From positions 75,595 through 139,594 of the forward strand of contig JBBQTB010000010.1 of assembly GCA_038213375.1 (NCBI GenBank): a stretch of 64,000 nucleotides of DNA. The letters run 5' to 3'. The stretch is from JAAUTT01 sp038213375 (GTDB lineage: Bacteria > Bacteroidota > Bacteroidia > Bacteroidales > JAAUTT01). The notes below the pieces were generated by a model that worked only from the letters and a program-made list of their open reading frames with translations, was not told the origin of the DNA and did no database searches. Below are positions 1 to 8,518 of the stretch, piece by piece. The translations under genes and the position numbers were made by a program. The first letter of the stretch is position 1; every line of letters starts with the position of its first letter.

Positions 1-690
1 GGATCCGTGATATTTATATTCATTAGTGTGATGTACACCGTTTTTGGAAAACTGGAGGAAGCATGGTTATATTCCATCAGCATTTTATCCATTTTGAGTA
101 TGACTATTGGGAATCTTTTTGCCATGCGTCAGATGAATATCAAACGATTGCTTGCATTTTCGTCGATTACGCAGGTAGGTTTTGTACTTGTGGGTATTGC
201 AGGAGCATCAAAAGCCGGAACAACCTCAGCTATTTATTTTGTTATAATCTATCTGTTAAGTAATATCGCCGCTTTCGGTGTAATTGGAGCAATTGCTGAT
301 GCTACCGGAAAAGAAAGACTCGATTCATATAAAGGATTGTACAAATCAAATCCGTTTTACGCGTTAATACTAGCCATGGCTTTGTTTTCGCTGGCAGGAG
401 TACCACCAACTGCGGGATTTTTCGGCAAACTATTCTTACTTACTGCCGGTATGGAGAATGGCATGTATGCATTATTGGGAGTAGCTGCATTTAACATGGT
501 ACTATCGTTATATAACTATCTCCGCGTGGTAAAAATTATGTTCATCGATCATACCAACGAACCTCTTCCGATTGTTGGAAAGAATTTTGCTCTGTCTCTT
601 GCCTTAATTATCTGTTTGATTGGCATTATAGCTGTTGGCTTTATCACTCCTATTTACCAGTTTATTGATTCCATTAGTTTTGGAATGTAA
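1..690 (+). CDS. nuoN: NADH-quinone oxidoreductase subunit N, C-terminal part
   Basis: This is the last 229 codons of a gene that begins before the window; the frame is open from base 1. The product is an antiporter-like membrane subunit of respiratory complex I, which couples NADH:quinone electron transfer to proton translocation in the inner membrane. The visible part has about six hydrophobic helices. It carries family-typical stretches such as NIKRLLAFSSITQVGF and SLAGVPPTAGFFGK, the latter being a loop conserved in NuoN/NuoM/NuoL proteins, followed by LYNYLRVVKIMF near the C-terminus. NuoN is normally the last gene of the nuo operon, and an inverted repeat follows the stop. NuoM is the main alternative, but the C-terminal sequence fits NuoN better. 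Confidence 0.9.
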   Translation, partial: GSVIFIFISVMYTVFGKLEEAWLYSISILSILSMTIGNLFAMRQMNIKRLLAFSSITQVGFVLVGIAGASKAGTTSAIYFVIIYLLSNIAAFGVIGAIADATGKERLDSYKGLYKSNPFYALILAMALFSLAGVPPTAGFFGKLFLLTAGMENGMYALLGVAAFNMVLSLYNYLRVVKIMFIDHTNEPLPIVGKNFALSLALIICLIGIIAVGFITPIYQFIDSISFGM

Positions 691-702
691 AATAGATTAG
701 GA

Positions 703-767
703 AATTTAAAGATTTGAAAATGAATGTAAGATCACCGTTGGTTTTTTCATCTTCAAATTTTCAAATT
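703..767. repeat. Imperfect inverted repeat after nuoN
   Basis: Two 22-base arms (703-724 and 746-767) match each other in reverse complement at 19 of 22 positions, with a 21-base loop. Both arms are rich in TTTGAAAAT-like words. The repeat could end nuo operon transcription or be a dispersed intergenic repeat; the sequence does not decide. Confidence 0.5.
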
Positions 768-795
768 ATTTATTAAACTTTGATTAAAAAAACTT

Positions 796-1095
796 ATGGC
801 TATTAATCCTCATCATACCATCGAAGAACTTAACGGGATACGTTGTTCAGTTGTTGAAAAGAAAGTTGCTGAAAACAGAGCATTTTATATCACTCGGATA
901 TTGGAAAGCAATGGTTATAAGGTTATTTCAGTTACAGACGAAAATGGCTTGGTAACAATTGGGGTCACCGATATTTTATTCAATCCTGTGCATGCCTTAT
1001 ACAGCCGGTCGTTGAAAATGGTGGATGGCTCTTTGGTGACTCCTGCCATCTGGAACGACAAATATCAGGAGGAAGGCTTTTATTGGAATTACTAA
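796..1095 (+). CDS. Small conserved-looking protein of unknown function (99 aa)
   Basis: I do not recognise a named family. The protein is soluble, with no signal peptide or membrane segment. It has an N-terminal HTIEELNGIRCSVVEKK stretch, a predicted helix that probably contains ERAFYITRILE-like sequence (NRAFYITRILESNG), and strands around YKVISVTDENG and VTIGVTDI. The aromatic C-terminus ends EGFYWNY. The start ATG follows an A-rich leader. It lies 105 bases after nuoN but is separated from it by an inverted repeat, so co-transcription is doubtful. The balanced amino acid composition, and the lack of any better overlapping frame, argue that it is a real gene. Confidence 0.7.
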   Translation: MAINPHHTIEELNGIRCSVVEKKVAENRAFYITRILESNGYKVISVTDENGLVTIGVTDILFNPVHALYSRSLKMVDGSLVTPAIWNDKYQEEGFYWNY

Positions 1096-1133
1096 TGGTG
1101 AAACATATGATGACAAATTTTAAAGCTTGGTAA

Positions 1134-1334
1134 ATTTTAAAGACGCTAGTTTTCAAGGTAATTTATACCAAAGAATTCAAACTTTGCAGGGTTCATAAAT
1201 CATACATAGTAGCTCTTGATAGAATTGAAAGAATTGAACGTAACCGAATTAAAATTGGCGGCGAGCTGATCCCTGTGAGTGAAAGTCATCGTAAAAATTT
1301 TTACGATTTGATTGAAAAGCGGGGATTGGTTTAA
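1134..1334 (+). pseudogene. Decayed LytTR DNA-binding domain fragment
   Basis: There is no start codon, but the frame ending at the TAA at 1332-1334 reads as the C-terminal half of a LytTR response-regulator output domain. It includes RVHKSYIVALDRIERIERN followed by KIGGELIPVSESHRKNFYD. In intact family members the R-V-H-K-S-Y-I-V block and the final (I)PVSxSYR block make the DNA-binding sheet. The receiver domain and the first part of LytTR are missing, and an in-frame TAA lies just upstream at 1131. I infer a degraded or truncated lytT-like gene. Its sequence differs from the intact LytTR protein encoded at 20401-21258. Confidence 0.75.
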
Positions 1335-1347
1335 CAATACCTACTGG

Positions 1348-2721
1348 TTAATTTCTTATTCTCGCAGCTTTCACCGTTTTTGCCGAAAGCTCTTTCATTT
1401 TCGAACTATCAGAAAAGCCTAGTATTAGGGCAATGGCAAGATTTTCAGATGCTTCCTTTGCTTTATTTTGTTTATCGAATAGTAAAGACCTAAAGAAGTA
1501 GCAATCAGGATTTTTTGGTTCAGCCACTTGATAAACATCCAAACACTTTTCAGCTATTGAATAATCGCCCGAATTTATAGCCCTGGCTGTATAGGAATAG
1601 CATACAATACCCAGAAACCCTTTTACCCTGCTATACATTTGGCGGTTTAGCGAATCTTTTTCATGAGCTATCCGGTCGTTTAATGAGTTTATTTCATTCG
1701 TCCACCACCTAACATCCTGATTTGTTAAATTTTGCATATATGCATCACGCAATTTCATCTCCGTAAATTTCACCCTTTCTGCCTTTTGCTTTTCAAAACC
1801 ATATTCCTCCATCTTTTGTATTGATTCGAGCTTTTTCCGAAGCATTTTTATGTTGAATAATCCGTCAAGTTCAGCAATACCATTGCTACATCCATTGGCC
1901 GCAGAAATAAACTGACCCGATGCCAGAAGTTGTTCAGTTTTCATTAAAATCTCGTCGTGAATCTGTCTCAAAAATTGTTTATCTGTGGGAATTAGTCTGT
2001 CACGCATGGCATTAATGTTGAACCATGCAACAGCTTCATTGATAAACGATACCGGCGGCCAGGCATGCCCTCCGTTAAATGAGGTTACCAGATGCCGCCA
2101 GTCAGTTTGATCCAACTGCCTCGAAATTGCCACAACCTCGTCGTAATTAAAATCATGTTTCCCGGCAGTCGCGTAAATTTCAAATTTCCGTGATGCGGTC
2201 ATTGGATCGAAACCAGGCAAACCGGCGCTGCATGTAATAATACCTCTTACTTTAGGGGATGATAAAGCCAGAGAAGATGCCGCTCTCCCACCTCCTGAAA
2301 AACCAGCAACATAAATACGACTTTCATCAACCGGATAACGTTTCAGAACATCGGTAAACAATGCGTCAGTGATTGCAGTGAGATTTTGAATACCATTTTT
2401 CGAATTATTAGATCCCACCACAATGTAGCTATATTTTTCGGCAGCTTCTATACCTTTTTCAACAGCCAGATATCCGCTCCCGTGCGGGTCGAACATAAAT
2501 ATCACCGGCCATTTTTTTTTATTGTTGTACCCCGTTGGAAGGTACAATTTGTAAGATTGAGTTGTATCGGCCAACTCTGCCATATGCTGTATTTTATTAA
2601 AAGTAAGAGGTTTATTCATTTGCATGATAGAATTACCATCACAAGAACATAGCCAAATTACAAGCAGCGCGATTAGTCCTGAATGACCAGATGGAAAAAG
2701 TAAATGATAATTGATTTTCAT
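1348..2721 (-). CDS. Lipoprotein alpha/beta hydrolase with C-terminal helical repeats
   Basis: This is a predicted exported esterase- or peptidase-like alpha/beta hydrolase of 457 residues. A hydrophobic N-terminus ends in WLCSC, giving a possible lipid-modified Cys27. The hydrolase part (about 50-230) shows VIFMFDPHGSG as oxyanion-type loop, GFSGGGRAAS with the nucleophile Ser142 in a GxSxG-like elbow, a HDFNYDEV acid region and GGHAWPP as likely catalytic His. The region resembles PHB-depolymerase/esterase-D type hydrolases. Residues about 240-457 are helical and charged, with a TPR-like segment near AEPKNPDCYFFRSLLFDKQNKA. The substrate is unknown. The gene stands alone, and the preceding LytTR fragment lies on the opposite strand. 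Confidence 0.75.
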   Translation of the reverse strand: MKINYHLLFPSGHSGLIALLVIWLCSCDGNSIMQMNKPLTFNKIQHMAELADTTQSYKLYLPTGYNNKKKWPVIFMFDPHGSGYLAVEKGIEAAEKYSYIVVGSNNSKNGIQNLTAITDALFTDVLKRYPVDESRIYVAGFSGGGRAASSLALSSPKVRGIITCSAGLPGFDPMTASRKFEIYATAGKHDFNYDEVVAISRQLDQTDWRHLVTSFNGGHAWPPVSFINEAVAWFNINAMRDRLIPTDKQFLRQIHDEILMKTEQLLASGQFISAANGCSNGIAELDGLFNIKMLRKKLESIQKMEEYGFEKQKAERVKFTEMKLRDAYMQNLTNQDVRWWTNEINSLNDRIAHEKDSLNRQMYSRVKGFLGIVCYSYTARAINSGDYSIAEKCLDVYQVAEPKNPDCYFFRSLLFDKQNKAKEASENLAIALILGFSDSSKMKELSAKTVKAARIRN

Positions 2722-2897
2722 AGTTTTACATTTGAAAAATGTCGTCCCGAAAATTAATGCTTTTTTTGATTTATTGACTATACCTTATTTTAATATATAA
2801 TATTTATTAACAATACTTTACGAAGTTATTTATGATTGATTTTCAAATTAAAATGTAAAAAGTCAAACTTCTGGGAAACATCCTCGTAAAAAGAGAT

Positions 2898-3833
2898 ATG
2901 GTAAAATATATTAATCGGCAATATAGTAAAATGAGACTGGTGGTATTCTTTTTGGTTTTTGTAGTTGGAATAGTACCTGTGATTGCCAATTCTGTTTGTG
3001 TTAATGATTCGGTTAAAGAGATTATTGATAGAAGGATAGCCAAGATCGACAATCGATCACGATTCGTGGTTTCAACCGGTTATCTTACAAAAATCAGTTA
3101 TGCCGGACGGTATTACGGAATCGGTGGTATTGGCCTTTACCCTACATTGGTTTATAAACATAAGTCGGGTATTGAAACCAGCTTATCCGGTTATGTGTGG
3201 ACAGGATATACGCCGCTGCTTGCCCAATCGGTTTTCGATATAAGTTATTCTAAGGATATTACCTCATGGGTTGGAGTTGGAATTGGCTATTCCAGATCAT
3301 TCATGTTCTATGGAACCGATTCTGATAAAAGGGCTATGAATAATTCCATAAATCTTAACCTGGGATTATACCTCCCATGGATGAATTTGGGCGTGGAATA
3401 CGGATATATGTTCGGATATGATAAGGCCTCGGGCCTCCATGTTGGTGCAAATCGTGATTTTCCCGTTTACAAATTCCTGGGTTCGGATGTGTTTACAATC
3501 ACTCCCAGTGCTGGTGCATTTTGGGGACCACAATCCATTCTTTACTATTACTTTTCGAAAAAGCAAGTGGTAAAAGTCAACAATGGTAACGGGAAGGGCA
3601 AAGGGAAAGGCTCTGTTACGCCAACTACTTCAACTAGTGAAACATTAACTGAACCGGGTACAAAATTTCAATCATTGGCCTACCAACTATCCTTATCGGT
3701 TACATACCGGATAAATCGTGTCTCATTTGAAATAGGATACAAGATGGACATACCTCTTAATCTGCCGGTTGATTACGAATACGGGAAAAGCCCACTTTCA
3801 TATGTGGCAGGTAGTTTGAAATATACTTTTTAA
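2898..3833 (+). CDS. Putative outer-membrane beta-barrel protein
   Basis: I do not recognise the family. The product is exported: a basic start is followed by the hydrophobic run VVFFLVFVVGIVPVIA. ATG at 2931 (MRLVVFF) is an equally good start for the signal peptide. The mature part has many alternating amphipathic strands rich in Tyr, Gly and Ser (for example TGYLTKISYAGRYYG and GVGIGYSRSFMFYG) and ends in Phe, as outer-membrane barrels often do. A Gly/Lys-rich linker (NGNGKGKGKGS) followed by a Thr/Ser-rich loop interrupts the strands near residues 230-255 and is probably a long turn. The neighbouring 3962 gene is on the same strand, 128 bases downstream. Confidence 0.65.
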   Translation: MVKYINRQYSKMRLVVFFLVFVVGIVPVIANSVCVNDSVKEIIDRRIAKIDNRSRFVVSTGYLTKISYAGRYYGIGGIGLYPTLVYKHKSGIETSLSGYVWTGYTPLLAQSVFDISYSKDITSWVGVGIGYSRSFMFYGTDSDKRAMNNSINLNLGLYLPWMNLGVEYGYMFGYDKASGLHVGANRDFPVYKFLGSDVFTITPSAGAFWGPQSILYYYFSKKQVVKVNNGNGKGKGKGSVTPTTSTSETLTEPGTKFQSLAYQLSLSVTYRINRVSFEIGYKMDIPLNLPVDYEYGKSPLSYVAGSLKYTF

Positions 3834-3961
3834 GCGATTTGTTAGGTGATCATTTCTGTTCATGTCAGATAGAACTTTCCGAAAATATATCAACATTTAA
3901 TAAAAAATGAAACCTCTTGCGAAAATAACCGTTAAAGATGGAAAATAGAAGATAAAATAAG

Positions 3962-4468
3962 ATGAAAAAAGGTGCTTTATTAGGTATGTTAATTTTAGGT
4001 ATAGTCGTTGGAATAAATGCGCAAAGTGCAACAAAATATCAAGCGCTATTTGTTTACAATTTTACAAGATTTATTGAATGGCCTTCGAATGGTTCGTCAG
4101 AATTTGTAATTGGAGTGCTTGGAAAATCATCCATTTATAACGAATTGCAGACCTTAGCTTCCGCAAAAAAAGTTGGTAATCAAACAATTGTTATAAAACA
4201 ATTTTTAAATTCAAGTGAAGTGGTAACTTGCCAGATATTATTTGTTTCCAATGAGGTAGCATCTCAAATATCGCAAATGGCTGCCTCATTTCAAAGCAAA
4301 AACACGCTTATCATCACCGATCGTGCCGGATCTACAGGGAAAGGAGCTGGGATAAATTTTGTAAATGCCGATGGGAAACAAAGATTTGAAATTAGCAAAT
4401 CGAATGTTGATAAAACCGGGTTGAAAGTGAATAAGCAATTGCTTGATATGGCGATGATTGCCGATTAA
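3962..4468 (+). CDS. YfiR/DUF4154 family periplasmic protein
   Basis: This is a 168-residue exported protein with signal peptide MKKGALLGMLILGIVVGINAQ. The mature N-terminus, KYQALFVYNFTRFIEWP, is the hallmark of the DUF4154/YfiR family. The rest follows the family pattern, with a FVIGVLG strand, an IVIKQF strand, CQILFVSNE, and TLIITDRAG...GAGINFV...RFEIS. YfiR in Pseudomonas is a periplasmic repressor of the diguanylate cyclase YfiN. No cyclase gene is near here, so that role cannot be assumed. In Bacteroidota such proteins are often encoded with histidine kinases or TonB-dependent receptors; neither is next to this one. Confidence 0.8.
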   Translation: MKKGALLGMLILGIVVGINAQSATKYQALFVYNFTRFIEWPSNGSSEFVIGVLGKSSIYNELQTLASAKKVGNQTIVIKQFLNSSEVVTCQILFVSNEVASQISQMAASFQSKNTLIITDRAGSTGKGAGINFVNADGKQRFEISKSNVDKTGLKVNKQLLDMAMIAD

Positions 4469-4543
4469 GAAAATTTTAAAACGACAAAAAAAGCCTTGCG
4501 ATACAACCGTTGAGTCTTTTTACTTCCATATAGGGCATTATTG

Positions 4544-4774
4544 TTAATAATTTGTAAACAGCTTCAATTGTGAATCATCCCAAAGGGTAGGATAATCGTC
4601 GCTAAATTTTTTCAACACTGCTGAAATAATCGTCTCACGCATAAACTTAGATTTATTCTCAACGCTATACTTCTTACAATAGCCGTTAATAGCCGTTAAT
4701 TCTTTATTATTGAATAATATAACTTTGCTATTTATGCGTTTGAGATCTGGTTCTTTATGATATTTTCGTTTCAC
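4544..4774 (-). CDS. Small ribbon-helix-helix-like protein
   Basis: This is a 76-residue basic protein. The segment SKVILFNNKELTAINGYCKK followed by NKSKFMRETIISAVLKKF looks like the strand-helix-helix of RHH DNA-binding proteins, and the tail DDYPTLWD is common in chromosomal Bacteroidota members of this type. Similar proteins are annotated as mobilisation-like or regulators, but no relaxase is present here. It lies alone between divergent neighbours. A function as a DNA-binding regulator is inferred, not shown. Confidence 0.6.
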   Translation of the reverse strand: MKRKYHKEPDLKRINSKVILFNNKELTAINGYCKKYSVENKSKFMRETIISAVLKKFSDDYPTLWDDSQLKLFTNY

Positions 4775-4886
4775 TGCGGTTATGTTTTTATATGCCTTAT
4801 ATCGTTGATGCTAAGTTGGTGCATTTGTTCGAAATATCGCATAAATCTAACCTATAAGTTATTAAAAACTTATTAACAATTGTCAT

Positions 4887-6338
4887 CTACATATCCCGTA
4901 AATATTGCACAATTTTCTCCTTTGCCTGATTTACAGGAAGAATCCCAACAACCATTCCGAAAATGCAAATAACACCTGCAGAAAAGATTACACCTAATAC
5001 TATATTGTCGATATAATGATGAATAAAAAAAGTCGCTGACGCTGAAAACAAAAGCAGATAAACATATTTAAGAAAATCCGTCCTCTTAAAGTAAAATAAT
5101 CCGGAGTAATGACATAAAACAATTTGAAGACTACAGACAATTGTTTGAGTTACTAAACATGATATTGCCGCACCTCTGGCTTCAAAAGCAGGAATTAACA
5201 ATAAGTTTAACGCCACATTAATAAAAACTGCAAAGATTGCGACATAGTTCAATTGTTTTAACATTCCTTTCGCAGTTAACAAAGTACCAAAAACATACGA
5301 TATAGAAATTGGAATAAATCCCAAAATAAGTATGGCAAACACATTGACAGAATGAGTTCCAACTTCGTTATACAACAATTTCATAATTGGTGCACTATAA
5401 GCAAAAAATGATAAGGAAGAGGCCACCGATATGACAAATAATATTGAAAATGAAAAATACGTTAATGGTCGAATATCTTCGCCCTTTCCTATCATTCGGG
5501 AAAACATGGGAAATAAAAGGGCCGGAAAAAGGTAAGCAAACATAGTAAGCGCATCGAGGATGCGAAATGATTGTGCATAAATACCAGCTTCCTTCATTCC
5601 GTTTGGCAATATTCGTTCTAGCATAATACTGTCTGCACGGTTATAAATTGTCATAAAAAAAATCAGGATGGCAAATGGAAGGCTTTTCAAAATAATTTTT
5701 CTGGTAACACTCCATTGAAAAATAACTTTTATGCCTTTTGATTTTAGCAAAAGAATCGATAACACTACGAAACAGGTAACAATATAAGAAGCTGACTGAA
5801 TGTAAGCAAACCATTCGATTTTAAAAGTTGTACCGAAAACATGCCCCCACAATGCCAGACTGCAAAGTGCAATCATAATTGTTCGATCCAAAACAGAAAG
5901 GATACTATCAGTTGTGTAATACTGCATTCCACTAATGTTCGAACGTAGATACAAAATAAAAGATGACAAAAACTGATTAATTATCAGCACAAAGAGTAAC
6001 CCTATTTGTCTTTTTTCGTATCCAAGCAACAAAGCAGCTATAATTGTAACACCTGCATATAATAGTCCTAAAATAAACCTGATTACTGCAATATGGCTTA
6101 TATAAAACTGTACTTTTGATGCGTCGATCGAAAGATTACGATTGTTGTAATTTGTAATTCCTAAATCGAGTAGAATATTAAAAAGTAAAGTGAAATTAAA
6201 TAATGAGAAGAAAAGTCCATATTCAGAACTTCCAACCAAATTTTGAATGGTTCTGTCGATGCCGAATACCCAAAACGGTTTTATTAAAAGATTAAGAATT
6301 AAAAGAAGAAGGAGGTTTGTAAAAAACTTTCTTTTCAA
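4887..6338 (-). CDS. Polysaccharide flippase (Wzx/MATE-like, MOP superfamily)
   Basis: This is an integral membrane protein of 483 residues with about 12-14 hydrophobic segments spread over its whole length. The start FTNLLLLLILNLLIKPFWVFGIDR, the stretch YGLFFSLFNFTLLFNILLDLG and the mid-protein block ALTMFAYLFPALLFPMFSRM are typical of oligosaccharide-unit translocases. It would move lipid-linked glycan units across the inner membrane for O-antigen or exopolysaccharide assembly. A glycosyltransferase gene is divergent at 6504. No full polysaccharide cluster surrounds it, so the glycan is unknown. Confidence 0.85.
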   Translation of the reverse strand: MKRKFFTNLLLLLILNLLIKPFWVFGIDRTIQNLVGSSEYGLFFSLFNFTLLFNILLDLGITNYNNRNLSIDASKVQFYISHIAVIRFILGLLYAGVTIIAALLLGYEKRQIGLLFVLIINQFLSSFILYLRSNISGMQYYTTDSILSVLDRTIMIALCSLALWGHVFGTTFKIEWFAYIQSASYIVTCFVVLSILLLKSKGIKVIFQWSVTRKIILKSLPFAILIFFMTIYNRADSIMLERILPNGMKEAGIYAQSFRILDALTMFAYLFPALLFPMFSRMIGKGEDIRPLTYFSFSILFVISVASSLSFFAYSAPIMKLLYNEVGTHSVNVFAILILGFIPISISYVFGTLLTAKGMLKQLNYVAIFAVFINVALNLLLIPAFEARGAAISCLVTQTIVCSLQIVLCHYSGLFYFKRTDFLKYVYLLLFSASATFFIHHYIDNIVLGVIFSAGVICIFGMVVGILPVNQAKEKIVQYLRDM

Positions 6339-6503
6339 ATTGCAAGAATATAGTTTATTTTACAAAGTTAATTTTTTTTGATTAGCCTCGCTCAATATGA
6401 AGATTCATACAAATACGGGATGCCTTGTTTTTGCTGACCTTGTACCGAATTTTACGTCTTGTTTTTTTAAGGCTGATTTAGCAGGGCTAAAATAAGTAAT
6501 AAC

Positions 6504-7631
6504 ATGAAAATTGCAGTCAATACCCGTTTGTTATTGAAAGACAAACTAGAAGGCATCGGTTGGTTTACCTTCGAAAATTTAAAACGAATTACAGTAAATC
6601 ACCCGGAGCATGAGTTCTATTTTCTGTTTGACAGAAAATTTTCTGATGAGTTTATCTTCTCAAAAAATGTGCATGCGATAATAGTCTCACCTCCTTCGAG
6701 GCATCCGCTATTATGGATTGCATGGTTCGAATACTCAATACCAAAAATTTTAAAAAAATTAGAAATCGACCTATTCGTCTCTCCTGATGGCTATTTAAGC
6801 CTTCGAACTGAAGTCCCTCAACTGGCCGTAATTCACGATATTAATTTCTATCACCGTCCCAAAGATCTGCCGCTTTCGTCCAGATTATATTACCAGTATT
6901 ATTTTCCGAAATTTGCAAAAAAAGCAAAACGGATTGTTACTGTTTCCGAATTCTCCAAAAAGGATATTTGTTTTAGTTACCATATTTCGCCTAAGAAAGT
7001 AGATGTTGTTTATAATGGAGCTAATTCGATTTTTCATTCACTCACTCCGGATGAAATAAAAGCAACAAAAGATAAGTATTCTTCAGGATCCGATTATTTT
7101 TTGTTTGTCGGTTCGCTTCATCCCCGCAAAAATGTAAGCGGGTTGCTGAATGCCTTCGATCTTTTTATTTCGCAACACCGTACCGATCACAAAGTAGTTA
7201 TTGTAGGAGAAAAGATGTTTTTTACTGCTGAGCTGGATCAAACTTATAACCAGATGCGATTTGGCGACGATGTTCTTTTTACCGGACGATTGGATATAAA
7301 TGAACTCAAAAATGTTTTCGGAGCCGCTACAGCGCTGGTTTTTGTTCCATTTTTTGAAGGATTTGGTATACCCATTGTTGAAGCCATGTGCGCCGGAATA
7401 CCTGTGATATGTTCTCACTGTACTGCATTACCGGAAGTTGCCGGCGATGCTGCGCTTTATGTAAATCCTCTGGATGTAGATGGTATTGCTGAAGCTATGC
7501 ATAAGATATCGTCCGATCCAAATTTACGAAACGATTTAATAGCCAAAGGGAAAGCACAGCGGGAGAAATTTAGCTGGGACTTGTCTGCCGAAAAGCTATG
7601 GGCTTCGATAGAAAAATGTCTAATACCTTAA
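6504..7631 (+). CDS. Glycosyltransferase family 4 (GT-B fold)
   Basis: This 375-residue retaining GT-B glycosyltransferase has the N-terminal acceptor domain in about 1-185 (MKIAVNTRLLL...GIGWFTFENL). The C-terminal donor-binding domain starts near residue 200 with FVGSLHPRKNVSGLL. The E-x7-E signature is visible as FFEGFGIPIVEAMCAG around residue 284, followed by ALPEVAGDAALYVNP. The nucleotide-sugar donor and the acceptor cannot be told from sequence. The divergent flippase and this gene probably serve the same surface-glycan pathway. RNase HII follows 70 bases downstream on the same strand. Confidence 0.88.
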   Translation: MKIAVNTRLLLKDKLEGIGWFTFENLKRITVNHPEHEFYFLFDRKFSDEFIFSKNVHAIIVSPPSRHPLLWIAWFEYSIPKILKKLEIDLFVSPDGYLSLRTEVPQLAVIHDINFYHRPKDLPLSSRLYYQYYFPKFAKKAKRIVTVSEFSKKDICFSYHISPKKVDVVYNGANSIFHSLTPDEIKATKDKYSSGSDYFLFVGSLHPRKNVSGLLNAFDLFISQHRTDHKVVIVGEKMFFTAELDQTYNQMRFGDDVLFTGRLDINELKNVFGAATALVFVPFFEGFGIPIVEAMCAGIPVICSHCTALPEVAGDAALYVNPLDVDGIAEAMHKISSDPNLRNDLIAKGKAQREKFSWDLSAEKLWASIEKCLIP

Positions 7632-7701
7632 AAAAGAAATAGGCTAAAATACTATAGATATATTTACAAAAAATCTCCTTATTTTAATTTTATTTCTTCT
7701 T

Positions 7702-8316
7702 ATGTTAAAAAGCTCATATCAAACCGACCTGATTGAAGCAGGATGCGATGAAGCAGGACGTGGTTGTCTGGCTGGTCCGGTTTGTGCAGCTGCAGTTATT
7801 TTGCCTGCAAATTTCACCCATTCACTACTCACCGACTCAAAACAACTATCTGCAAAACAACGACATAACCTTCGGACTGAAATTGAGGAGGTTGCTATTT
7901 CCTGGGCTGTAGATTTTTCTGACAATCATTACATCGACCAGCATAATATTCTGAAGGCATCGATACATACCATGCACAAAGCTATCGGAAAACTATCCAT
8001 TAAACCTGAATTGATCCTTGTCGATGGAAACTATTTTATACCCTTTCCCGAAATCAAACATAAATGTATTGTTAAAGGTGATTCGCTATATTTTTCCATT
8101 GCCGCAGCATCCATTCTGGCGAAAACTTACCGCGACGATTTGATGGATACTCTTCACCTTTCGTACCCCCAATATAAATGGATCTCTAACAAAGGATATC
8201 CTACAAAGGCGCATCGAATAGCCATTCAAAAGCATGGCATAACGGATTATCACCGCAAATCATTCCACATGGAAACAGACCAGCTATCGCTGCAATTCAG
8301 CTACTCCGAAAAATAG
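7702..8316 (+). CDS. rnhB: Ribonuclease HII
   Basis: This enzyme removes ribonucleotides from DNA and cleaves the RNA strand of RNA:DNA hybrids in the cytoplasm. The catalytic metal site begins with AGCDEAGRGCLAGPV (Asp16, Glu17). Further conserved blocks are LTDSKQLS, LILVDGNYFIP (Asp near 107) and SIAAASILAKTYRD, the usual last acidic cluster of the family. The length of 204 residues is normal. The window also encodes RNase HI at 41494-41994, so both H-type enzymes are present. Confidence 0.96.
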   Translation: MLKSSYQTDLIEAGCDEAGRGCLAGPVCAAAVILPANFTHSLLTDSKQLSAKQRHNLRTEIEEVAISWAVDFSDNHYIDQHNILKASIHTMHKAIGKLSIKPELILVDGNYFIPFPEIKHKCIVKGDSLYFSIAAASILAKTYRDDLMDTLHLSYPQYKWISNKGYPTKAHRIAIQKHGITDYHRKSFHMETDQLSLQFSYSEK

Positions 8317-8518
8317 AAACACTCTTAATAACTTCTGATATAAAGCCGGGATGTCCGGATAGATTTATTCGGTACCTCTCTGCACCATTGCAGATGCTTA
8401 CGAGCAGGTAAGTTATGCGGTTTCTGATTTAATCCTTAAACAAAAGATTTTTAAAGTTGTTTAATGATTGTTTTTGTATATAAACAAATCACACGCTAAC
8501 ACTTAAAACTAACCCGTC

